Assembly (NCBI GenBank): GCA_014384505.1
Contig: JACNFT010000031.1
Span: 1-14,425, forward strand
From: Cryomorphaceae bacterium
Lineage (GTDB): Bacteria; Bacteroidota; Bacteroidia; Flavobacteriales; BACL11
DNA: 14,425 nt
Direction of reading: 5' to 3'
In this document: positions 1 through 7,254 of the stretch, in pieces
How positions within the stretch are numbered: position 1 is the stretch's first letter
Layout: the number at the start of each line of letters is the position of its first letter
The notes under the pieces: model-generated
Told to the model about the DNA's origin: nothing
Seen by the model: the letters and a program-made list of their open reading frames with translations, nothing else
The model's database searches: none
Program-made: the position numbers and the translations under genes

Positions 1-2
1 GA

Positions 3-128
3 ACAAGTTTATGCAGTAATTTTGTAATTCGAAAAGTATATAATACACTATTTAGAATTGCAATATGTTTGGCTATTTTAGCAATCCTTTTACTTGTTTG
101 GGCTGAACTTGCTGCAGGAATATTTTAA
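3..128 (+). CDS. C-terminal end of a small membrane protein (5' end outside window)
   Basis: This frame is open from the left edge to a TAA at 126-128 and gives 41 residues; the other two forward frames hit stops within the first 30 bases. The visible part is a basic stretch (VIRKVYNTLFR) followed by one strongly hydrophobic segment (IAICLAILAILLLVWAEL) and a short tail ending AAGIF. This is the pattern of a single membrane-spanning helix with its positive side upstream. No ATG, GTG or TTG occurs in this frame, so translation must begin to the left of the window. I do not recognise a family. Bacteroidota often encode very small proteins with one C-terminal helix of this type, but that comparison is from memory and the function is unknown. 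The stretch from 129 to 237 before the next gene shows only AT-rich sequence. Confidence 0.45.
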   Translation, partial: TSLCSNFVIRKVYNTLFRIAICLAILAILLLVWAELAAGIF

Positions 129-237
129 AAAATAAAGTTGTTTCCTACTCCATACCTTTTCAGCTTTCAGTTGTAATAAATTTAGCTTATTTTTGTGGAA
201 TATATTTTACACACAAACTATCATCAAAAACATAAAT

Positions 238-564
238 ATGGAGCAAGAAAAATTTTTAGAACAACATATATTTACAGGTTTAAAAAACCTTAATGATGGG
301 TTTGCAAAGGATGAAATACATTTTTTTTCTGAATTAGATTTTGAAATCATTCTTCAACGAGCTGAACATTTTGGACTCAGCATTTATAGTATTGATCCTT
401 GGATTAAAAGTGAAGTGCTTGAAGCTTCATCACATGAAGATCATAAAAAGAAAGCAACTGATCCAAGATGGTATAAGAAAGAATTTTTGACGCTTAAAAT
501 TAGCCAAGCCGGACTTTTTTATTCCGCAAAATATAAAGTTTCCAAAAAACTTTTAGCAAGATAG
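238..564 (+). CDS. Hypothetical protein, 108 aa, unknown family
   Basis: The protein begins MEQEKFLEQHIF and is soluble, with no signal peptide or membrane segment. The middle reads like a mixed helix/strand domain: a helical stretch FEIILQRAEHFGL, then SIYSIDPWI, then KATDPRWYKKEF and a final strand-like AGLFYSAKYKV with a basic tail. Two segments share a Pro-Trp or Pro-x-Trp pattern (DPWI, DPRWY), which could be structural core residues. I do not recognise the family and assign no function. The frame is open further upstream to a TTG at 193, but the ATG at 238 is preferred because the added residues (MWNIFYTQ...) look unlike the start of a folded protein. No Shine-Dalgarno sequence is visible, which is normal for Bacteroidota. 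It is transcribed towards the broken gene at 587-1217, with 22 bases between the two stops. Confidence 0.7.
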   Translation: MEQEKFLEQHIFTGLKNLNDGFAKDEIHFFSELDFEIILQRAEHFGLSIYSIDPWIKSEVLEASSHEDHKKKATDPRWYKKEFLTLKISQAGLFYSAKYKVSKKLLAR

Positions 565-566
565 TT

Positions 567-589
567 TAGATCGCACTTTGTGTAATCTA
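567..589. terminator. Weak hairpin between convergent genes
   Basis: Left arm TAGATCGCAC (567-576) and right arm GTGTAATCTA (580-589) pair over ten positions with one C-A mismatch and one G-T wobble, around a three-base loop TTT. It starts three bases after the stop of the 108-aa gene and overlaps the stop of the broken gene on the other strand. Neither side is followed by a clear T-run, so termination activity is uncertain. Confidence 0.3.
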
Positions 590-1217
590 GTGAAAAGAGT
601 AGTGGTTATAATCTTGCTGCCCTGCTTTTATTTTGTTCTTGCTATCTACATACAAAACCACATTTTTTATATTCAGTTTTTGAATTGCAGAAATTAAAGT
701 GTCTATTATCTCATAGTTAGGTTTGTCATTTTGACTGGTAATTGAATGTGTTTATTTTTAACAACATTCCATCCTCCTAATTTATTTTTATAGGAATATA
801 TAGATAAATCGGTTACTTTATTAATACCCTTAGCAGCAAATAAATGTTGATTTGGTGATAGTTTTTTATTGTCAAAAATCCATTCAATGGCATAAGCATC
901 TGATAAAACTGTAAATTCATTTGATTGAAAGTAAGCTCGGTAAAAATCACTATTAGAAGGTATTGAGATTACGTTCTTTAAAACAGTTGCTACATCTCTA
1001 GGTAAATAATAGTTTAAGCCTTGGTTTTTGAAACTAGAAGTGAGACAAGGAAGTGTATTATTCCAGTCGATTGATTTGGTAAATCTTTCGCTTTATAAGA
1101 CAACTTTTTTGTCTTTATTCTTTTGAATAACTTGTCTAGTTTAAATTCTCCACACTCAACGTTATCATAATCATCAAACGTTTTTTGCTCTTTGTTAGCT
1201 AGTAGAATGTAGTACTG
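587..1217 (-). pseudogene. Frameshifted, start-less gene remnant of about 210 codons, unknown family
   Basis: Three consecutive minus-strand segments in different frames join into one protein-like sequence. Segment A (1217 to about 1083) reads YYILLANKEQKTFDDYD and continues GEFKLDKLFKRIKTKK. Segment B (about 1083 to 733) reads KSIDWNNTLPCLTSSF, then LNYYLPRDVATVLKN, then DAYAIEWIFDNKKLSPNQ and LSIYSYKNKLGGWNVV. Segment C (730 to a TAG at 587-589) reads NDKPNYEIIDTLISAI, then NIKNVVLYVDSKNKI. Restoring one T at the T-run at 1081-1083 joins A to B as KAKDFTKSIDWNN, and restoring one A at the A-run at 729-732 joins B to C as LPVKNDKPNYE. Segment A begins right after an in-frame TAG (1218-1220) and has no start codon. 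The remnant begins 14 bases after the recJ stop, in the same direction, so it may once have been the next gene of that operon. I do not recognise the family. Homopolymer sequencing errors could explain the two shifts but not the missing start. Confidence 0.72.
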
Positions 1218-1220
1218 CTA
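1196..1220 (-). other. Hairpin just after recJ stop
   Basis: On the minus strand TAGCAGTA (1220-1213) pairs with TACTAGCTA (1204-1196), giving eight base pairs with one bulged A around the loop CTACATTC. It lies 11 bases beyond the recJ stop codon and covers the stop that precedes the broken gene. No T-run follows, so it may protect the 3' end of the message or be incidental rather than an intrinsic terminator. Confidence 0.25.
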
Positions 1221-1231
1221 CCCCGATACTT

Positions 1232-2914
1232 TTATTCTTTAATATCTCTTATTCTTAACTGCAAACTTTTTTTACCATTCCATTCATTTTCATCAATAGA
1301 ATAACAAACATCAAAAGTTTGATTGTCTTTAATAATCTCAAAATACTCTCCCATCCCAAAACCAATTCCAGCAATAGCCCCTTTATTTTTTTTTGCATTA
1401 ATCCTTAAGTGAGTTTTATCCTCTCCTACTTGCATTCCATAACCATTATCAATTACTCCCTTGCTAACAAAAATAGGCGATAAATTTTTAGGTCCAAAGG
1501 GAGAAAACTGCTTTATGATTCGGTAAAGCTTATCATCCACAGCATCAATATCAATTACTTTATCAATATTAATTTTTGGGGTAAGCTGATCTTCAGTAAT
1601 GGATTCACTTACTGATTTTTCAAAGGCATCAATAAACTGAGGCAAATTCTCTTTTTTAATACTTAGTCCGGCAGCATATTTATGTCCTCCAAACTTTTCA
1701 CAAAGGTGTTCGCACTTAGCTATTGCACTATATAAATCAAAATCGTGTACCGAACGAGCAGAACCCGTAAGTATTCCATCCTTTTCTGCCAATACAATAG
1801 TAGGTTTATAGTGAGTTTCAATTAGTCGAGAGGCAACAATTCCAACCACACCTTTATGCCAATGCTCACTATGAACAACAGTTGATTTTTTTTTCACATC
1901 AATCATTTCCAAAGCTTCCATAGTAATACTTTTGTCTAGGCCTTTTCTTGTTGTATTATTCCCCTCAATTTTATCAGCAAATAGCTTTGCTTTTGCATAA
2001 TCAGTTTCCACTAATATCTCAACTGCTTTTTTGGCATGTTCTATTCTACCAGCCGCATTTATCCTTGGAGCAACACCAAATACTACATCAGTTATTGTTA
2101 CATCTTTAGTTTTATTTGCTATCTCCATCAATGCCTTTAAACCAACTCTAGGGGTTTTATTTATTTGTTGCAAGCCGTAAAAGGAAAACACTCTATTTTC
2201 TCCAGTCATTGGTACAATATCGGCACCAATACTTACGGTAAGCAAGTCCAAGTATTCCATGATTTCAGAAAAATCAATATTATTTTGCTTACTAAAAGCT
2301 TGTATCAATTTAAAGCCTACTCCACAGCCCGAAAGCTCCTTATATGGGTAATTACAATCAATTTGCTTGGGATTAAGTATAGCAACCGCTTCAGGCAATT
2401 TTTCTCCAGGATTATGGTGGTCGCAGATAATAAAATCAACTCCTTTTTTATTTGCATAATCAACTTGATTGACAGCACGAATACCACAATCTAAAGCAAT
2501 AATTAAAGCAAAATTATTATCCTTAGCATAATCAATACCTTTTAAAGAAATTCCATAACCCTCATCATACCTACAAGGGATATAATATTCTATTTCCTTT
2601 ACCTTATTCTTTAAAAAAGAATACATCATAGCAACTGATGTTGTGCCATCTACATCATAATCACCATACACCAAAACCTTCTCCCCATTTGAAATTACAG
2701 TCTGAATTCTATCCACTGCTTTCTGCATATTTTTCATAAGGAAAGGATCGTGCAAATGAGATATTTCTGGACGAAAAAATAACTTAGCCTCTTCAAAAGT
2801 TGTAATTCCTCTTAGCACCAACAAATGCGACACAATTTCAGATACATTTAAAGCTTTTGATAATTTGGAAACAACTGCATTGTTTGATTCTAATATATTC
2901 CAATTCTTCTGCAT
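1232..2914 (-). CDS. recJ: Single-stranded-DNA-specific 5'-3' exonuclease RecJ
   Basis: RecJ degrades single-stranded DNA from the 5' end in RecF-pathway recombination, mismatch repair and base-excision repair, using Mn/Mg ions. The 560 residues carry the DHH-family motifs in order: DYDVDG (85-90), LDCG (141-144), the signature DHH (165-167), and GADIVPM (230-236). The DHHA1 half follows: APRINAAGR (282-290), the HWHKGVVGIVASRL region (351-364), and GGHKYAAG (409-416). A C-terminal OB-like domain completes the usual length for this family in Bacteroidota. The ATG overlaps the stop of the upstream DAHP synthase gene by one base (TAATG), which fixes the start and suggests translational coupling. 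It is the last intact gene of the four-gene minus-strand operon. The identification is secure; the operon partners are metabolically unrelated. Confidence 0.97.
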   Translation of the reverse strand: MQKNWNILESNNAVVSKLSKALNVSEIVSHLLVLRGITTFEEAKLFFRPEISHLHDPFLMKNMQKAVDRIQTVISNGEKVLVYGDYDVDGTTSVAMMYSFLKNKVKEIEYYIPCRYDEGYGISLKGIDYAKDNNFALIIALDCGIRAVNQVDYANKKGVDFIICDHHNPGEKLPEAVAILNPKQIDCNYPYKELSGCGVGFKLIQAFSKQNNIDFSEIMEYLDLLTVSIGADIVPMTGENRVFSFYGLQQINKTPRVGLKALMEIANKTKDVTITDVVFGVAPRINAAGRIEHAKKAVEILVETDYAKAKLFADKIEGNNTTRKGLDKSITMEALEMIDVKKKSTVVHSEHWHKGVVGIVASRLIETHYKPTIVLAEKDGILTGSARSVHDFDLYSAIAKCEHLCEKFGGHKYAAGLSIKKENLPQFIDAFEKSVSESITEDQLTPKINIDKVIDIDAVDDKLYRIIKQFSPFGPKNLSPIFVSKGVIDNGYGMQVGEDKTHLRINAKKNKGAIAGIGFGMGEYFEIIKDNQTFDVCYSIDENEWNGKKSLQLRIRDIKE

Positions 2915-3969
2915 TACTTACGCATTATTTTAGTTTGTGTTAGAATCGAATATTTATGAATTAGAGCAAATATTTCTTCTATCATCTGCTCATCTACCCC
3001 CAATAAATTTGCATTTTCTTTTCTAGTATTTAGTATTTCGAACCATCTATCAATTTGAAAAATAGTTAATTTATTTTCATTTTTAAAATTTGCTATGTGT
3101 TCTACAACTTGTTTTCTGTTATTCAGCAACTCAATAATTTTTGTATCAAAATTATCAATCTGATTCCTAAAATTTAGTAACCGACCTTTAAATTTTTCAT
3201 CTCTTAACTTTGTATCTCTCAATACTAAATTATTCATAATACTATTTAACTCTATAGGAGTAACTTGCTGCTCGGCATCACTTAAAGCTGAAGAAGGATT
3301 ATGATGTGTTTCAATCATTAATCCATCTAGGTTAATATCCATAGCAGTTTGAGCAATATCCTCAACTAAAGCCGCTTTGCCTGCAATATGACTAGGGTCA
3401 CAAATAATTGGTAAATCTCTAATTTCTTCTCTTAACTTGATTGGAATTTCCCATTTGGGGTCATTCCTGAAAGCAACTTTCTCATAACTATAAAAACCTC
3501 TGTGGATTGCCGCTAATTGTTTTACTCCAACTTTATGTAAGCGTTCAAAAGCACCTAGCCAAAGTCCCAGTTCTGGATGAATAGGATTTTTAACAAAAAC
3601 AGGAATGTCTACTCCTCTTAAAGCTTCTGCAATTTCTTGGACATAAAAAGGATTTACAGTTGTTCTGGCACCAATCCAAAGCATATCAACCTCTGATTCT
3701 AAACACAGTTCAACATGTTTTGCTGTTGCTACCTCTGTAGCTACCTTTAGGCTTGTCTCTTGTTGAATAGTTTTAAGCCAAGACAAAGCATCTTTCCCAA
3801 TCCCTTCAAATGAGTTAGGTTTGGTTCTTGGCTTCCAAACTCCAGCCCTAAATACATCAGCAGTATCTTCAACTGCTTTAGCAATAGTTAAAAGTTGATT
3901 TTCTGATTCTGCACTACAGGGGCCAGCTATCAAGTACGGCTTTTTATGTATAAATTTCTGAAATTCCAT
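2914..3969 (-). CDS. Bifunctional DAHP synthase / chorismate mutase (AroQ type)
   Basis: The N-terminal domain (about 1-245) condenses phosphoenolpyruvate with erythrose 4-phosphate, the first step of the shikimate pathway. The C-terminal domain (about 265-351) converts chorismate to prephenate for Phe and Tyr. Synthase motifs are GPCS (16-19), RAGVWKPRTKPNSFEG (41-56), IGART (99-103), VKNP (126-129), IHRGF (155-159), CDPSHIAG (190-197) and SDAEQQVTP (230-238), typical of the Bacteroidota fusion with the mutase at the C-terminus. In the mutase domain, Arg285 and Lys296 align with E. coli Arg28 and Lys39, Arg308 with Arg51 and Gln335 with Gln88. The residue facing catalytic Glu52 is Trp309, within IFQIDRWFEI. 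From memory this matches related fusion proteins, so it is probably not a loss of function. The gene starts on the last base of the rsmI stop and ends on the first base of recJ. No leader peptide or attenuator is visible. Confidence 0.95.
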   Translation of the reverse strand: MEFQKFIHKKPYLIAGPCSAESENQLLTIAKAVEDTADVFRAGVWKPRTKPNSFEGIGKDALSWLKTIQQETSLKVATEVATAKHVELCLESEVDMLWIGARTTVNPFYVQEIAEALRGVDIPVFVKNPIHPELGLWLGAFERLHKVGVKQLAAIHRGFYSYEKVAFRNDPKWEIPIKLREEIRDLPIICDPSHIAGKAALVEDIAQTAMDINLDGLMIETHHNPSSALSDAEQQVTPIELNSIMNNLVLRDTKLRDEKFKGRLLNFRNQIDNFDTKIIELLNNRKQVVEHIANFKNENKLTIFQIDRWFEILNTRKENANLLGVDEQMIEEIFALIHKYSILTQTKIMRK

Positions 3970-4637
3970 TATTTACCATTCACAATAATTACAAATTCTC
4001 CTTTAGGTTTTTTCTCTTCAAAATATTCCTTTACGTCTTTCATACTTCCCCTTTTAGTTTCTTCAAATATTTTAGATATCTCTCTGGAAACAGAAACAAT
4101 TCTATCCTCTCCAAAATATTCCATACACTGACTTAAGGTTTTAACAATCCTATGAGGAGATTCATAAAAAATCATTGTTCTTTCTTCCTCAGCCAATATT
4201 TTTAATCTTGTCTGTCTTCCTTTTTTAGAAGGTAAAAACCCTTCAAAAATAAATTTTTCAGAAGGCAGCCCTGAGTTTACTAAGGCAGGGACAAAAGCGG
4301 TTGCTCCTGGCAAACAATCTACCTCAATATCGTTTTTAATACATTCACGAACCAATAAAAAACCAGGATCAGAAATTGCAGGTGTTCCTGCATCAGAAAC
4401 AAGTGCAATTGTTTCTCCCGACTTTAATCGTTCTATCCATTTATTAAGCACCTTGTGTTCATTATGCATGTGGAATGGGGCTAATGGAGTACTTATCTCA
4501 TAGTGAGTAAATAATTTCCTTGTGGTTCTGGTGTCCTCTGCCAAAACCATATCGACCTCTTTTAATAAGCGTAAAGCTCTAAGGGTTATATCCTCCAAAT
4601 TTCCTATTGGAGTCGGTATTAAATATAATTTTGACAT
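3969..4637 (-). CDS. rsmI: 16S rRNA (cytidine-1402 2'-O)-methyltransferase RsmI
   Basis: RsmI uses S-adenosylmethionine to methylate the ribose 2'-O of C1402 in the decoding centre of 16S rRNA. The 222 residues show the tetrapyrrole-methylase fold signatures expected of RsmI: PTPIGNLEDIT (8-18), AEDTR (33-37), LVSDAGTPAISDPG (79-92), LPGATAFVPALVNSGLP (109-125), FEGFLPSKKGRQTRL (131-145), FYESPHRI (157-164) and VSREISKIFEE. Length is typical for the Bacteroidota form, which lacks the C-terminal extension seen in some Proteobacteria. It begins nine bases after the DUF2279 stop and its TAA shares a base with the next ATG, so it sits in the middle of a tightly packed transcription unit. Nothing odd is visible. 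Confidence 0.96.
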   Translation of the reverse strand: MSKLYLIPTPIGNLEDITLRALRLLKEVDMVLAEDTRTTRKLFTHYEISTPLAPFHMHNEHKVLNKWIERLKSGETIALVSDAGTPAISDPGFLLVRECIKNDIEVDCLPGATAFVPALVNSGLPSEKFIFEGFLPSKKGRQTRLKILAEEERTMIFYESPHRIVKTLSQCMEYFGEDRIVSVSREISKIFEETKRGSMKDVKEYFEEKKPKGEFVIIVNGK

Positions 4638-4646
4638 CTTACAAAT

Positions 4647-5534
4647 TTATAGGAATAAAGGATATAATTCTAGTTTAGGACTGATTCTTATTGTGGGTGC
4701 TGGGAAGTGAAAATAATTAAGCCAATGTTTCACTTTTTTTCCAGCTGGACTATTCCATTTTTTTAAGAGTTTAGGAACATCATAATCAAGCGCAATATAC
4801 CATTCATTATTACCTCCTGTTTTTGTATTGCTTGCATTTAAATATTGAGTATCATCAATTCCAAATCCTACAGCAACATTTAGCCAATCAGGCCAACAGC
4901 AAGTTTCGACAAAATGATTAACATCAAAAGTTACCCAGTAGGTTTGGTTCGGATAATCATCTTGCCAAGCATACTTATTGGTTTCTTTTCCTCTTTGTTT
5001 GTCTAAATCCCAATAGATATTTGATTGTTTATAATATGAAAACTTAAAATTAATTGCTTTTAAATCATCATTATAATATTGCGCAACAGGCCAGAATGAG
5101 CCAGCCGAACCAAGTGCTAAATCCCATTTACTAAAGCCCCAATAAGGGGCGTAAGCATCTTTCATTTCAATTGCTAATTGCAATCCTGAACCAAATGCCG
5201 CACCATACCAAAGCGATTTTCTTTCATTCATTCCTGCCCACTTCATTGAAGAAGAAAAAAAATCAGCCGCTTCCAAGCCACCCATAAAATGCCCTACTTT
5301 GTCTACATTTAACGCATAAGAAAGATCTGCCCCATCATCAAAATGAAATGGAATTTGTTTGTCAGACCACCATGAATTCTCAACATATAAGTAAGATCCT
5401 CCTAATACAGCTGCCAAGCTACTACTTACAACTAATACTCTCCCCATTTTAATTTTTGTAGAGTCAGGTTTTGCTTTAACAGAACAAGCAATTAATACTA
5501 AAAGGGAAAGAGGAAACAATCTTTTAAAATTCAT
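4647..5534 (-). CDS. DUF2279 family (YfiM-like) putative lipoprotein
   Basis: The 295-residue protein opens with a signal sequence MNFKRLFPLSLLVLIAC, where LIAC fits a lipobox and would make Cys17 the lipidated residue. Cleavage by signal peptidase I after SVKA is the alternative. The DUF2279 core spans about 70-150: VDKVGHFMGGLEAADFF (77-93) with Asp78 and His82, a hydrophobic helix containing LQLAIEMKDAY with Glu123 and Asp126, then GFSKWDLALGSAGS (133-146). The conserved His and acidic residues on amphipathic helices resemble a metal or active-site arrangement, but no activity is established for the family. The C-terminal half is rich in aromatic residues and strand-like, ending in LYPLFL, which fits an envelope protein. 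It is the first gene of the minus-strand operon, with a promoter candidate just upstream shared with the divergent tdk gene. Confidence 0.85.
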   Translation of the reverse strand: MNFKRLFPLSLLVLIACSVKAKPDSTKIKMGRVLVVSSSLAAVLGGSYLYVENSWWSDKQIPFHFDDGADLSYALNVDKVGHFMGGLEAADFFSSSMKWAGMNERKSLWYGAAFGSGLQLAIEMKDAYAPYWGFSKWDLALGSAGSFWPVAQYYNDDLKAINFKFSYYKQSNIYWDLDKQRGKETNKYAWQDDYPNQTYWVTFDVNHFVETCCWPDWLNVAVGFGIDDTQYLNASNTKTGGNNEWYIALDYDVPKLLKKWNSPAGKKVKHWLNYFHFPAPTIRISPKLELYPLFL

Positions 5535-5555
5535 AATAAAATAGAATAGCTTTTA

Positions 5556-5563
5556 TACTTTTG
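5556..5563 (+). promoter_or_regulatory. Candidate -7 element for tdk-alr
   Basis: TACTTTTG matches the Bacteroidota -7 consensus TANNTTTG and lies 31 bases before the tdk ATG. No good -33 TTG/TTTG is seen at the expected distance. The downstream sequence ends in AATTAACAA, closely resembling the region before the acyl-CoA dehydrogenase gene. Confidence 0.5.
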
Positions 5564-5567
5564 TTAG

Positions 5568-5575
5568 CAAAATTA
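5568..5575 (-). promoter_or_regulatory. Candidate -7 element for DUF2279-rsmI-aro-recJ operon
   Basis: Read on the minus strand the sequence is TAATTTTG, a match to TANNTTTG, 33 bases before the DUF2279 start. It sits just beyond the tdk -7 element on the opposite strand, so the two divergent promoters would compete for the same stretch. No clear -33 element is visible. Confidence 0.4.
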
Positions 5576-5594
5576 ACAAAACAAATTACGCTAA

Positions 5595-6170
5595 ATGTTT
5601 TTAGAATCACAAATAAATCACCCAATGCAAAAAGGAAGTATTGAAGTAATTTGTGGCTCTATGTTCTCAGGTAAAACAGAAGAATTATTAAGAAGACTAA
5701 AAAGAGCCCAATTTGCAAAACTTAATATTGCGGTTTTTAAACCCCAAGTTGATAAACGATACGATACTCAGAAAGTAGTTTCTCATGACGAGAATACTAT
5801 TCAGGCCATAGCTGTTGAAAGTACAAAAGATATTTTGAGACTAGCCAAACAAGCACAAGTTGTCGCTATTGATGAAGCTCAATTTTTTGATTCTGAATTA
5901 ATTACTGTCTGTAGTGAATTAGCCAATTCTGGGGTAAGAGTGATTATTGCAGGATTAGATATGGATTTTTTAGGAAAGCCTTTTGGAATTATGCCAGAGC
6001 TCTTGGCGATAGCAGAGCACATTACTAAAGTACATGCCATTTGTATTGATTGCTGTGCAATTGCCAATCATTCTTTTAGAATGACTGACGATAAAAATCT
6101 AATTCAAATTGGTGAAAAAAAGGAATATAAACCTCTTTGTAGAGAATGTTTTTCAAGAAAAATGAGCTAA
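5595..6170 (+). CDS. tdk: Thymidine kinase (type II)
   Basis: Thymidine kinase phosphorylates thymidine to dTMP with ATP in the cytoplasmic salvage pathway. The 191 residues contain the P-loop GSMFSGKT (21-28), the Walker B-like DEAQFF (93-98) and the lasso/zinc domain with CxxC pairs at Cys150/Cys153 and Cys182/Cys185. KVHAIC (145-150) leads into the first pair. Flavobacterial enzymes often lack some of these cysteines, whereas all four are present here, so the zinc site is probably intact. The start MFLESQINH matches the usual N-terminus of Bacteroidota homologues. Four bases separate its TAA from the alr ATG, so the two are almost certainly cotranscribed from the promoter near 5556. Confidence 0.96.
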   Translation: MFLESQINHPMQKGSIEVICGSMFSGKTEELLRRLKRAQFAKLNIAVFKPQVDKRYDTQKVVSHDENTIQAIAVESTKDILRLAKQAQVVAIDEAQFFDSELITVCSELANSGVRVIIAGLDMDFLGKPFGIMPELLAIAEHITKVHAICIDCCAIANHSFRMTDDKNLIQIGEKKEYKPLCRECFSRKMS

Positions 6171-6174
6171 TTAA

Positions 6175-7254
6175 ATGAAAATAATTCACGAAACCATACT
6201 AGAAATAGATCTTAATAAATTAGCCAATAATTTTAATTATTTAAAAAGTAAATTAAGCCCAAATACAAAAATTATTGCAGTAATAAAGGCATACGCTTAC
6301 GGGCATGGCGATATAGCTATTGCAAGTTACCTAGAAAAGTTGGGAGCTCATGCTTTATGGGTGGCTGATTTTGAAGAAGGAACTCGTATAAGAAAAAGTG
6401 GAATTAAAATCCCAATTATTATTGCAAATCCTGGCGCAAAAAGTACACAGCAAATTATTGACAATAAATTAGATGTTGTTATTTACAACTCTGAATTACT
6501 TCACCTTTATGGGAAATTAGACAAAGAAATTAAGATACATATCAAGTTTGATACCGGTATGAATCGTTATGGGTTTGATGCTAGTGAACTAGATAAACTT
6601 GCAGCTGATTTACTAAAATACCCAAAACTAAAAATACAAAGTATTTGCTCGCATTTAGCAGCAAGTGATAATATTGAAAAAGACAGTTTTACAAACGACC
6701 AATTCCAAGTTTTTGAGAATTTATCTAATTCATTTTCAAAAAGGTTTAATCAACTTATTGATAGGCATATCCTGAATACAAATGGTGTCTTACGATTTCC
6801 GAATAAAGAATATGAAATGGTACGCTTAGGCATAGGGCTCTATGGTCTCAGTAATGATAATAACCTACAACAAGTAAGCACTCTTAAAAGTGTTATTTCT
6901 CAAGTAAGAATCATAAAAGAGGGCAGCAAGGTTGGTTATAACGCTTCCTTTGTTGCAAAAGAAGATATGATAATTGGAGTAGTTCCTTTTGGTTATGCTG
7001 ATGGTTTAAACAGGAAATTAAGCACTAAAAATGGAGTTATTATAGTTCAAAATATCGCGTGCCCAATTATTGGTAAAATTAGTATGGATTCTTGCATGAT
7101 TAATCTAAAAGGAACAACTGCAAAAACAGGTGATGAAGTGATTATTTTTGGAGAAAAGAATACAATTTCATCAATAGCAAACAAGCTAGGGACCATTCCT
7201 TATGAAATTTTTTCTAGTTTAAATAGACGAATTAAGAGGATTTACTCTTGCTGA
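6175..7254 (+). CDS. alr: Alanine racemase (PLP-dependent)
   Basis: Alanine racemase converts L-alanine to D-alanine for peptidoglycan. The 359 residues show the fold-type III barrel with the PLP lysine Lys38 in AVIKAYAYGHG (35-45). The second catalytic base is Tyr255 in KVGYNASFVA (252-261). Other conserved blocks are FDTGMNRYGF (125-134), RLGIGLYG (217-224), FGYADGLNR (272-280) and GKISMDSCM (300-308). Length is normal for a stand-alone racemase; many Bacteroidota instead carry it fused behind MurF, and no murF portion is present here. It is the second gene after tdk. Its last 13 bases overlap the 3' end of the convergent ligase gene, and no intrinsic terminator separates the two. Confidence 0.95.
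   Translation: MKIIHETILEIDLNKLANNFNYLKSKLSPNTKIIAVIKAYAYGHGDIAIASYLEKLGAHALWVADFEEGTRIRKSGIKIPIIIANPGAKSTQQIIDNKLDVVIYNSELLHLYGKLDKEIKIHIKFDTGMNRYGFDASELDKLAADLLKYPKLKIQSICSHLAASDNIEKDSFTNDQFQVFENLSNSFSKRFNQLIDRHILNTNGVLRFPNKEYEMVRLGIGLYGLSNDNNLQQVSTLKSVISQVRIIKEGSKVGYNASFVAKEDMIIGVVPFGYADGLNRKLSTKNGVIIVQNIACPIIGKISMDSCMINLKGTTAKTGDEVIIFGEKNTISSIANKLGTIPYEIFSSLNRRIKRIYSC

Noticed and set aside
193..237. Upstream TTG start for the 108-aa gene
   Set aside because: The extra 15 residues look like translated leader, TTG is a rarer start, and an ATG at 238 begins a more natural N-terminus.
587..1217. Programmed frameshifting as the explanation for the three-frame gene
   Set aside because: The two sites are short runs (T3 and A4) with no classic slippery heptamer or following structure that I can see, both would be needed in one message, and there is no start codon.
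5556..5600. A -33 element for the tdk and DUF2279 promoters
   Set aside because: No TTG or TTTG lies at about 17-21 bases from either -7 box, so only the -7 elements are listed.
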